DNA of 47,529 nt, from assembly GCA_910586645.1 (NCBI GenBank), contig CAJUIS010000009.1:35307-82835 (forward strand), written 5' to 3'. Below, piece by piece: positions 41,751 through 47,529 of the stretch; positions within the stretch are counted from its first letter, which is position 1; every line of letters starts with the position of its first letter. The DNA comes from an uncultured Lachnospiraceae bacterium (GTDB taxonomy: Bacteria; Bacillota; Clostridia; Lachnospirales; Lachnospiraceae). The notes beneath the pieces were generated by a model. That model did not search any database. It was not told the origin of the DNA and worked only from the letters and a program-made list of their open reading frames with translations. A program made the translations under genes and the position numbers.

Positions 41751-42169
41751 ATGCACATATCGGGAAATATTTTGGCACAGGAGAGGTGGATATCCGCACA
41801 TATTCACCTCTTGCCCTTGCATATATCGGAGACGGCGTGTTTGACCTTGTGATCCGTACCGTTGTAGTCGGGCGGGGCAATACGAATGCGAATGCGCTTC
41901 ATCGCAGGACAAGCCATATTGTAAAAGCGCATACGCAGGCGAACATGATAGAGGCGCTTTTGCCGGAGCTGACAGAAGAAGAGCAGGCCGTTTACCGCAG
42001 AGGCAGAAACGCCAACTCTCCGACGATGGCAAAAAACGCTACCATGTCAGATTACCGCAAGGCTACGGGTTTTGAAGCTTTGGTCGGATATCTGTATCTT
42101 ATGGATGAGTTTGACAGAATTCTTTTTCTGATAAAAAAAGCGCTTGCCGCATTAAATGAAAGGATATAA
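41735..42169 (+). CDS. mrnC: Mini-ribonuclease III
   Basis: Mini-III trims 23S rRNA ends in Firmicutes. The 144-aa protein has only the RNase III catalytic domain, with YSPLALAYIGDGVFDLVIR containing the acidic catalytic residues, and RNANSPTMAKNATMSDYRKATGFEALVGYLYL. It lacks the dsRNA-binding domain, as Mini-III always does. It overlaps cysS by 16 bp, with AGAAGG before the start, and is followed by rlmB after one base. Confidence 0.95.
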   Translation: MEKGINAHIGKYFGTGEVDIRTYSPLALAYIGDGVFDLVIRTVVVGRGNTNANALHRRTSHIVKAHTQANMIEALLPELTEEEQAVYRRGRNANSPTMAKNATMSDYRKATGFEALVGYLYLMDEFDRILFLIKKALAALNERI

Positions 42170-42170
42170 A

Positions 42171-42914
42171 ATGATGGAATACGAAGAGGTAAAAATAGAG
42201 GGAAGAAATCCCGTGTTAGAAGCATTCCGTTCCGGGAAGACAATTGACCGTCTGTTTGTTCTGGACGGATGTAAAGACGGCCCGGTTCAGACGATTATAC
42301 GGGAAGCGGGGAAATGCGATACAATCCTGGATTTTGTTTCAAAAGAACGATTGGATCAGCTTTCCGAGACGAAAAAGCATCAGGGAGTCATTGCGGTGGC
42401 GGCTGCATACGCCTATGCTTCCGTGGAGGATATTTTACGGAAAGCAAAGGAAAAAGGAGAGCCTCCGTTTCTTATTTTGCTTGACAATGTGGAAGATCCG
42501 CATAATCTGGGCGCGGTAATCCGTACGGCAAACCTGGTTGGAGCGCATGGCGTGATTATTCCAAAGCGCAGGGCTGTGGGCCTGACGGGGACGGTTGCCA
42601 AAGCTTCCGCCGGAGCCATTCACTATACGCCGGTTGCGAAAGTGACAAATCTGAAAAACACAATCAGGGATTTGAAAAAAGAAGGCGTCTGGTTTGTATG
42701 TGCGGATATGGACGGGACGGCGATGTACGATCTTGACTTAAAAGGCCCGATTGGACTTGTCGTTGGAAGCGAAGGAGAAGGCGTTTCAAAGCTGGTAAAG
42801 GAGAACTGTGACTTTACCGCTTCCATTCCGATGAAGGGAGATATAGACTCTTTGAATGTATCTGTGGCGGCAGGGGTGCTGGCTTATGAAATCCTGCGGC
42901 AGAGAGGCGTCTGA
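42171..42914 (+). CDS. rlmB: 23S rRNA (guanosine-2'-O)-methyltransferase, TrmH/SpoU family
   Basis: RlmB methylates G2251 in 23S rRNA. The 247-aa protein starts with a small substrate-binding domain (IEGRNPVLEAFRSGKTIDRL) and continues with the SPOUT knot: LLDNVEDPHNLGAVIRTANLVGAHGVII, LVVGSEGEGVSKLV and IPMKGDIDSLNVSVAAGVLAYE, all motif segments intact. The start at 42171 is 7 bases after AAAGGA; an ATG at 42156 overlaps the previous stop region. In Bacillus the next gene is yacP, missing here. Confidence 0.93.
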   Translation: MMEYEEVKIEGRNPVLEAFRSGKTIDRLFVLDGCKDGPVQTIIREAGKCDTILDFVSKERLDQLSETKKHQGVIAVAAAYAYASVEDILRKAKEKGEPPFLILLDNVEDPHNLGAVIRTANLVGAHGVIIPKRRAVGLTGTVAKASAGAIHYTPVAKVTNLKNTIRDLKKEGVWFVCADMDGTAMYDLDLKGPIGLVVGSEGEGVSKLVKENCDFTASIPMKGDIDSLNVSVAAGVLAYEILRQRGV

Positions 42915-42939
42915 CACAGGATAATCCGGGGATTGGGGG

Positions 42940-43557
42940 ATGGAAATGGCGGAATATGCAGGCTGTTCGGATGAGGAACTGATTGTAAGACTTAAATCGG
43001 ATGAAAGCGGAATGAAAAAAAGCGCCGGAATTATGGATTATATTATGGACAAATATAAACCGCTGGTGAGAAAACGGGCAAATGCGCTGTATCTGATTGG
43101 CGGGGATACGGACGATTTGATTCAGGAGGGTATGATAGGTCTGTTTAAGGCGATTCAGGATTACCAGCCGGGAAGGGACGCATCTTTTTACCATTTTGCA
43201 AAGCTTTGCATTGAAAGGCAGATGTATACGGCAGTGGAAGCCTCCAGACGCAAAAAGCACGCTCCTTTAAATTCTTATATTTCCCTGTATGACGATTCCG
43301 GCACAGACGGGATAGCGTTAGCGGACGTGCTGGCGGGAGAAGCGGATGAAAATCCGGAACATCTTCTGATTGACAAAGAAAGTATACAGCAGAAGCTTCG
43401 GGATTTGTCGAAAAATCTGAGTAAGATGGAAAAGCAGGTATTTGATTATATGCTGGAAGGGCTGAATTACAGGCAGATTGCAGAAAAAATGGAAAAATCT
43501 CCAAAGGCGATTGACAATGCGATCCAGAGGATGAAAGGAAAAGCAGAGGAAATCTGA
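42940..43557 (+). CDS. sigH: RNA polymerase sigma factor SigH (early sporulation)
   Basis: SigH (Spo0H) controls transition to stationary phase and early sporulation. The 205-aa protein carries region 2 with GGDTDDLIQEGMIGLFKAIQDY and FAKLCIERQMYTAVEASRRKKH. Region 4 is at about 155-203 (LSKMEKQVFDYMLEG, YRQIAEKMEKSPKAIDNAIQR). The operon position after rlmB also fits SigH of Bacillus. I used the ATG at 42940, preceded by CCGGGGA. A second ATG at 42946 follows GGGGGA and is equally possible. tRNA-Thr follows under its own promoter. Confidence 0.93.
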   Translation: MEMAEYAGCSDEELIVRLKSDESGMKKSAGIMDYIMDKYKPLVRKRANALYLIGGDTDDLIQEGMIGLFKAIQDYQPGRDASFYHFAKLCIERQMYTAVEASRRKKHAPLNSYISLYDDSGTDGIALADVLAGEADENPEHLLIDKESIQQKLRDLSKNLSKMEKQVFDYMLEGLNYRQIAEKMEKSPKAIDNAIQRMKGKAEEI

Positions 43558-43566
43558 AAATCCATA

Positions 43567-43595
43567 TTGACAGAAAAGATGAGCTATAGTAATAT
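43567..43595 (+). promoter_or_regulatory. Promoter of tRNA-Thr
   Basis: TTGACA (43567-43572) and TAATAT (43590-43595) are spaced by 17 bp. The tRNA begins 28 bp after the -10 box. Confidence 0.6.
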
Positions 43596-43622
43596 AGTAT
43601 ATGTTGAGTCGATTGACAAAAC

Positions 43623-43695
43623 GCTGGCATGGCTCAGTCGGTAGAGCGTCGCATTGGTAGTGCGGAGGTCACGGGTTCGATTCCCGTTGCCAGCT
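43623..43695 (+). tRNA. tRNA-Thr (GGT anticodon)
   Basis: A full cloverleaf can be drawn: acceptor GCTGGCA/TGCCAGC, D-stem GCTC/GAGC, anticodon stem TCGCA/TGCGG with loop TTGGTAG (anticodon GGT at 43656-43658), and T-arm ACGGG-TTCGATT-CCCGT. The discriminator is T and CCA is not encoded. Confidence 0.96.
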
Positions 43696-43735
43696 TTTGG
43701 AAAGCCTTGAATTTTTATAATGTCATTAACTGAAG

Positions 43736-43774
43736 GAACCTTTTACATTTTGGAATGTAAAAGGTTCTTTTTTT
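43736..43774 (+). terminator. Terminator after tRNA-Thr
   Basis: GAACCTTTTACATT and its complement form a perfect 14-bp stem with a TTGG loop, followed by seven or more T. Confidence 0.9.
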
Positions 43775-44014
43775 GTTTATGTTAAAAGAAACACAGACGT
43801 GCATATTGTAATCTGTATGTTTATTTTCTGCCAGTAAGTGTATCATACTATCCATACAGTCAGGAGATGCATATCAATGATGCTTGATTTGCCTGTCAGG
43901 GAGTATCTGTTTACTATATTGCTGTAAAAATTGTCCTATCTGTGCTTTTGATTTGTCGGATAAAATGTGGAAATGATGGAAATGTTTCATAAAAACAATT
44001 CTTTAATGTTGTAA
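43775..44014. other. AT-rich gap, probable left edge of an accessory element
   Basis: No gene is seen. The bases are notably AT-rich compared with sigH. The core block ends with the tRNA terminator and the first transposon-type gene begins at 44113, so the junction of an inserted element should lie here. I could not identify flanking repeats because the other end is outside the window. Confidence 0.45.
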
Positions 44015-44042
44015 TTGACAAAAAATTATGGTTTGTTATATT
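44015..44042 (+). promoter_or_regulatory. Promoter of the tnpV leader region
   Basis: TTGACA (44015-44020) and TATATT (44037-44042) have a 16-bp spacer. They lie about 70 bp upstream of the small open frame and tnpV. Confidence 0.6.
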
Positions 44043-44112
44043 AAAATTAGTAAAAAATAACAAAGCGGAGATTTATTGATTTGTAAAATATGACACAAAA
44101 GGAGGTAATGTT

Positions 44113-44211
44113 ATGTTATTCCAGACAACGACAGATGTAGGACGGATTTTGCGGACATTCAAAATAAAAAAGAATGTGGAGGTAGCAGACAATGGCAAAG
44201 ACAATTTTTGA
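44113..44211 (+). CDS. Small 32-aa ORF overlapping the tnpV start
   Basis: The frame begins MLFQTTTDVGRILRTFKIKK and ends in GKDNF. A perfect GGAGGT (44101-44106) sits 6 bases before the ATG, better than the site of tnpV itself. It overlaps the tnpV start by 20 bases, so it may serve as a translational leader that exposes the tnpV start. I do not recognise the peptide. Confidence 0.55.
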   Translation: MLFQTTTDVGRILRTFKIKKNVEVADNGKDNF

Positions 44212-44565
44212 GGAACTGGGCGGCAGATACGAAAGGCATGCGGATTATTTAATACCGTGTTTAACTGTACCCGCCGAAGAAAAACAACCGATAGGCACAT
44301 GGGGACAGCGGCACTTGGACTATCTGAAGCAGTACCGCAGGGTTACATACACCAATCTCCTCACAAGCGGCAGGCTTAACGCTTACCTTGCCGACATTGA
44401 CAGGCAGGCACAGGAACGCTTTGAAAGGCTCATAGAGGGCATGAAACAGGCACAGGGCAAACGGAACAGTTAAAGGCTGAAAATGCCTTAGAATGGGCAG
44501 GACGGCTAGGTAACATAAGGACTTGTGCGAGGGAGATTGTGAACGAGGGAATCATTTTTGCATAA
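44192..44565 (+). pseudogene. tnpV: tnpV-type transposon protein, frameshifted
   Basis: The first 89 codons match TnpV proteins of Tn4451-like elements (FEELGGRYERHADYLIPCLT, QPIGTWGQRHLDYLKQYR, LNAYLADIDRQAQERFERL). The frame then stops at 44473. Shifting by one base from 44461 restores the rest of the family end, TEQLKAENALEWAGRLGNIR and then TCAREIVNEGIIFA, with a stop at 44563-44565. One base has therefore been lost near codon 90. TnpV function is not established; it accompanies mobilisable transposons. The damage suggests the element is old or the protein dispensable. Confidence 0.85.
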
Positions 44566-44619
44566 GTACGGAACGGCGGCAGAGAAATCTTTGCCGCCTA
44601 AAAATTTTCCGAAAAGGTC

Positions 44620-44650
44620 TTGCTTGTTACGTTACGTAATGATTTATAAT
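44620..44650 (+). promoter_or_regulatory. MerR-type promoter with 19-bp spacer and internal operator
   Basis: TTGCTT (44620-44625) and TATAAT (44645-44650) are separated by 19 bp rather than 17. The spacer contains the palindrome TTACGT-T-ACGTAA (44627-44639). This over-long spacing with a central dyad is the hallmark of promoters activated by MerR-family regulators, and the MerR gene follows directly. Confidence 0.8.
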
Positions 44651-44672
44651 ATGTTTCAGGAGGTAAAGGACT

Positions 44673-45473
44673 ATGGCAAAATACAGGGCAATTCCAGATG
44701 GATATATGACAGTTGGAGAAGTTGCGAAGAAAATGCGAACAACTGTCCGAACTTTGCAATATTATGACAAAGAGGGATTACTCTCTCCATCAGCAGAAAG
44801 CGAAGGTGGACGCAGGCTTTATACAGATAAAGATTTGGTTACACTTAATCAGATTATATCTTTAAAATCACTGGGCTTTTCTTTGGACGATATAAAAGAG
44901 CGGTTGATCTCTTTGGAAACACCGGCTGATGTTGCAAATGTTCTTACAGAGCAGGCAGATGATATACGCCAAAAAATAGAACAGCTTCAGGCTTCTTTGT
45001 CATCAATAGAACAGTTAAAAGCAGAAGTTTTACAAATGCAGACGGTCAACTTTAAGAAGTATGCCGATATTATTGTCAATCTGCAAATGAAGAATGAGTT
45101 TTATCCTCTTATTAAGCGTTTTGATGATGATACGCTCGACCATATACGCAGTAAATTTGATAAGGAAAGTGGCTTGGATTTTATGGGCAGATTTAACCGC
45201 CTGAGTGATGAAATCGTACAGCTTCAAATAGAAAATATACCGCCTGAAAGCGAAAAATGCCAGAAGGTTATAAAAGAATATTGGGGCTTGATTATGGAAT
45301 TTACAGATGGCGATATGAGTATGCTTCCGAAATTGATGAAGGTTGGTAACATTGATACTGCCACAAACGCTTGGGAAGAAAGACAAAAAATCGTCAATGA
45401 TTATGTAGGTCCAGCTTTGCAAGTCTATTTTTCAAGACTTGGAATAAATCCATTTGAGGAGGAGAAACAGTGA
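44673..45473 (+). CDS. MerR-family transcriptional regulator
   Basis: The 266-aa regulator begins with a winged helix domain (10-80): YMTVGEVAKKMRTTVRTLQYYDKEGLL, then SEGGRRLYTDKDLVTLNQI and SLGFSLDDIKERL. A coiled-coil (about 95-130, QADDIRQKIEQLQASLSSIEQL) gives the dimer. The effector domain (130-266) is of the larger type found in drug-responsive members. AGGAGG precedes the ATG. It lies in an operon with an ABC exporter and under a 19-bp-spaced promoter, so it probably senses a toxic compound and activates export of it and its own synthesis. Confidence 0.9.
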   Translation: MAKYRAIPDGYMTVGEVAKKMRTTVRTLQYYDKEGLLSPSAESEGGRRLYTDKDLVTLNQIISLKSLGFSLDDIKERLISLETPADVANVLTEQADDIRQKIEQLQASLSSIEQLKAEVLQMQTVNFKKYADIIVNLQMKNEFYPLIKRFDDDTLDHIRSKFDKESGLDFMGRFNRLSDEIVQLQIENIPPESEKCQKVIKEYWGLIMEFTDGDMSMLPKLMKVGNIDTATNAWEERQKIVNDYVGPALQVYFSRLGINPFEEEKQ

Positions 45474-46285
45474 AAGACGCAATACAAGTTCGTGAATTAA
45501 AGAAAAGTTACGGCAGCCATATGGTTCTTAAAGGGATTGATTTTCAAATTGAAAAAGGAGAAATTTTTGCTCTGCTCGGCGTAAACGGAGCAGGAAAAAC
45601 GACAACGCTTGAATGTATCGAAGGTCTAAGAAAATATGACAGCGGTGCGATTACTGTAAACGGGAAAATGGGTATTCAGTTACAATCATCCTCTTTACCA
45701 GCCCATATCAAGCCAATGGAGGCTGTAAAACTGTTTGCAAAATGGAATAAAACAGAAATTGATTATGCAATGCTTAACAGTCTTGGTATCAAAGAAATGG
45801 AAAAGAAGCAGTATATACAATTATCCACAGGGCAGAAAAGACGGTTACATCTTGCTCTTGCGCTTATCGGCAATCCCGATGTTATTTTTCTCGATGAGCC
45901 AACTGCGGGACTTGATGTCGAGGGAAGACTATCACTCCACGAACAAATCCGAAAGCTCAAATCACACGGAAAAACAATCGTTTTGGCAAGTCACGATATG
46001 ACAGAAGTAGAAACTTTGTGTGACCGCATTGCCATTTTGAATAATGGAAATATTGTCTTTTGCGGCACAGCTTCGGAACTGACCGATAGGGTTGGTAGAA
46101 AATATTTTATCCATATCAAGACGCAGCAAGGAGATAACACCTTTGAAACGGGCAATATCGAAGACACTTTGATTTCCTTACTGGGCGAATTAAAACAGAA
46201 AAAAATTCATGTATTAGATATTAAAGTGGATTGCGGCACGCTGGAACAGCATTTTATCGAAATGGCAAGGAGGGAAGCAGAATGA
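45470..46285 (+). CDS. ABC transporter ATP-binding protein (drug/antibiotic exporter type)
   Basis: This 271-aa ATPase has Walker A GVNGAGKTTT, the signature LSTGQKRR (LSGGQ with a Thr), Walker B VIFLDEPTAGLD and the H-loop ASHDMTEV. It starts with GTG overlapping the MerR stop (GTGA), with GAGGAGGAG upstream. The end overlaps the permease start in ATGA. It is of the ABC-2 class that exports antibiotics, lantibiotics or lipids. With the MerR gene it makes a likely inducible resistance module. Confidence 0.93.
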   Translation: MKDAIQVRELKKSYGSHMVLKGIDFQIEKGEIFALLGVNGAGKTTTLECIEGLRKYDSGAITVNGKMGIQLQSSSLPAHIKPMEAVKLFAKWNKTEIDYAMLNSLGIKEMEKKQYIQLSTGQKRRLHLALALIGNPDVIFLDEPTAGLDVEGRLSLHEQIRKLKSHGKTIVLASHDMTEVETLCDRIAILNNGNIVFCGTASELTDRVGRKYFIHIKTQQGDNTFETGNIEDTLISLLGELKQKKIHVLDIKVDCGTLEQHFIEMARREAE

Positions 46286-46998
46286 ACGGTTTTTTATATG
46301 GCGTAGCATTACAGTGGAAGTTGGATATACGCAGTAAATCTTTGTTAGTAACCTGCTATGTTGTTCCGCTTATTTTCTTTCTGCTTATGGGTGGTATTTT
46401 CACTTCTGTTATGCCCGAAATGAGAAGTACACTGATACCATCTATGATTGTGATGAGCGTTTCAATGGGAGCGTTTCTCGGGTTGCCGCCATCATTGGTT
46501 GAAACTTATGGAAGTGATGTGAAAAAGGTTTATAAAGCAAATGGAGTACCTTTATATTTAGGTCTTGTTACAATGTTCCTTTCTGCATTTGTGCATTTGA
46601 TGATTAGCTGTGTTGTGATAGTGCTGCTTGCCCCTATTCTATTTGAAGCAACTTTGCCGATACAACTTCCGTTTTTCTTTCTTGCACTTGCTATATACAT
46701 TATTGTGTCGTTAAGCATTGGAAGTGTTTTAGGATTGACGGTAAAAAATCAAGCGAAACTGACGATGATAGCACAATTAGTGTTTTTGCCCTCAATTATG
46801 CTTTCAGGAATTATGTTTCCCATTGAGTTTCTACCCGATTTTTTGGAAACGATAGGACTGATTTTCCCAGCCTCTTGGGGATACCGATTGATGTTGAATA
46901 ATGGATTTTGTTTTGAAAATCTGTGGTATCTAATCCTTGTCTTTTTTACGGCGTTAATTGTATGTGGCATACTTTTGAAGAAACAAAAATCGAAATAG
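46282..46998 (+). CDS. ABC-2 type permease
   Basis: The 238-aa membrane protein has six hydrophobic helices, starting with LLVTCYVVPLIFFLLMGGIF, and the ABC-2 conserved segment FLPSIMLSGIMFPIEFLP. It partners the ATPase before it. The ATG at 46282 is 8 bases after AGGAGG; a longer frame from 46231 overlaps the ATPase and was not used. Substrate unknown. Confidence 0.9.
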   Translation: MNGFLYGVALQWKLDIRSKSLLVTCYVVPLIFFLLMGGIFTSVMPEMRSTLIPSMIVMSVSMGAFLGLPPSLVETYGSDVKKVYKANGVPLYLGLVTMFLSAFVHLMISCVVIVLLAPILFEATLPIQLPFFFLALAIYIIVSLSIGSVLGLTVKNQAKLTMIAQLVFLPSIMLSGIMFPIEFLPDFLETIGLIFPASWGYRLMLNNGFCFENLWYLILVFFTALIVCGILLKKQKSK

Positions 46999-47017
46999 TT
47001 TTTGGGAGGATAACCGT

Positions 47018-47191
47018 TTGAATAAAAATGAATGGATACGTTGCCCCGTCTGTGGCAGCAAAACCTGTGACAGAATTAGAGAGGATACCATTCTAAAAAA
47101 CTACCCACTCTACTGTCCGAAATGTAAGCAGGAAACATTGATTAAAGCAAAAAATTTACAGATAACAGTCATCACAGAGCCAGACGCATAA
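47018..47191 (+). CDS. Cysteine-rich KTR-type small protein
   Basis: The 57-aa protein starts at TTG 47018, after GGGAGGA. It reads MNKNEWIRCPVCGSKTCDRI and then ends with KNYPLYCPKCKQETLIKAK and a short tail. Two CxxC pairs make a zinc-ribbon. It matches the 'cysteine-rich KTR' family carried by Firmicute conjugative elements, but the KTR motif is KTC here. It was too short for general ORF calling. Role unknown; perhaps a small regulator of the element. Confidence 0.85.
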   Translation: MNKNEWIRCPVCGSKTCDRIREDTILKNYPLYCPKCKQETLIKAKNLQITVITEPDA

Positions 47192-47195
47192 GACG

Positions 47196-47244
47196 CAGAG
47201 CCGATGAACAAGTGAGCAATCACAGTTTATCGGCTCTGTTTCTG
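47196..47244 (+). terminator. Terminator after the KTR gene
   Basis: CAGAGCCGAT (47196-47205) pairs with ATCGGCTCTG (47229-47238) around a 23-base loop, followed by TTTCTG. It ends the MerR-ABC-KTR transcript. Confidence 0.75.
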
Positions 47245-47266
47245 TCTATAAGGTTTTAAGGCGAAC

Positions 47267-47299
47267 GCCCACCATATAAAAAAACGGCGTGTGGTGGGC
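47267..47299. repeat. 8-bp inverted repeat GCCCACCA / TGGTGGGC
   Basis: The two arms (47267-47274, 47292-47299) are exact complements with a 17-base loop. There is no T-run, so it may be an operator or recombination site inside the element. Confidence 0.5.
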
Positions 47300-47369
47300 T
47301 GATTTGCTATGCCCGAAAAGACTTGACAGACACTCTCCAGAGCTGTTTTAGAGTTTGGAGGGATTTTTT

Positions 47370-47498
47370 ATGTCTTTTTTTCGGACAGTCATCTATCTGC
47401 TCATGCAACGCAGAGTTTATCCGTACATAGCATATCAGGGATTAGCAGGGAGCCAGTTAAAAAAATCCCTGCTTATGCAACGCTACTTCTCACCATGA
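47370..47498 (+). CDS. Small 42-aa ORF of the mobile element, function unknown
   Basis: The ATG at 47370 follows GGAGGG by 7 bases. The product starts MSFFRTVIYLLMQRRVYPYI and ends LLMQRYFSP. The repeated LLMQR motif is visible at both ends. I do not recognise the family. A weak TTGACA-17-TTTTAG promoter may lie at 47323-47351. Confidence 0.45.
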   Translation: MSFFRTVIYLLMQRRVYPYIAYQGLAGSQLKKSLLMQRYFSP

Positions 47499-47529
47499 AA
47501 CCAGAAGTAGAATCTCCACTTAACAGAAT

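Noticed and set aside
47323..47351. Promoter TTGACA-17-TTTTAG
   Set aside because: The -10 box matches only three of six bases, so it is not listed as a feature of its own.

Overview
The window reads as chromosomal DNA of an anaerobic, endospore-forming Firmicute, most likely a member of the Lachnospiraceae (Clostridia). The basis is: sporulation genes (spoIIR, a SigH-type sigma factor, a PdaA-like deacetylase), a T-box leader in front of cysE-cysS, NfnAB electron bifurcation genes, very large BspA/FIVAR/lamin-tail surface proteins, several TTG starts with strong Shine-Dalgarno sequences, and Tn4451-like accessory genes (TnpV, cysteine-rich KTR). This is a judgement from gene content; no database was searched.

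Layout, left to right. 1-3043: tandem 56-bp repeats, an AraC regulator, and a convergent ECF sigma / membrane anti-sigma-like pair. 3044-4246: a gene-poor stretch with palindromes and two tiny hydrophobic toxin-like peptides. 4265-9678: rarA, an aspartate-type aminotransferase, an aldo/keto reductase homologue lacking catalytic residues, a 207-bp compound palindromic element, and galT. 9864-25032: two giant secreted proteins (1972 and 1743 aa) that end in related repeat modules, separated by argS, an acylphosphatase and an ABC exporter. 25109-31367: two CobW-type GTPases, an amidase-deacetylase fusion probably for spore cortex, and nfnAB.

31448-36125 is the most unusual part. It is a tightly overlapping minus-strand operon with a serine recombinase carrying a non-standard C-terminal domain, a stand-alone paralogue of that domain, and two proteins resembling ParB N-terminal domains, with a divergent XRE regulator. 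I do not recognise this combination as a described system. It sits between the nfnAB terminator and spoIIR and is the best candidate for a new recombination or mobile-element module.

36203-43695 returns to core genes: spoIIR (with a good sigma-F-like promoter), a nitronate monooxygenase-like flavoprotein, a hemerythrin, ispF, T-box-cysE-cysS-mrnC-rlmB, sigH and tRNA-Thr. The order resembles the Bacillus ispF-cysE-cysS-mrnC-rlmB-yacP-sigH block, with yacP absent. From about 44000 to the window end there is an accessory element: a frameshifted tnpV, a MerR regulator with a 19-bp-spaced promoter, an ABC-2 type exporter and a KTR protein. The element continues beyond the window.

All functions are inferred by reading the translated sequence and recalling families. 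Starts were chosen by Shine-Dalgarno spacing and by where family similarity begins.
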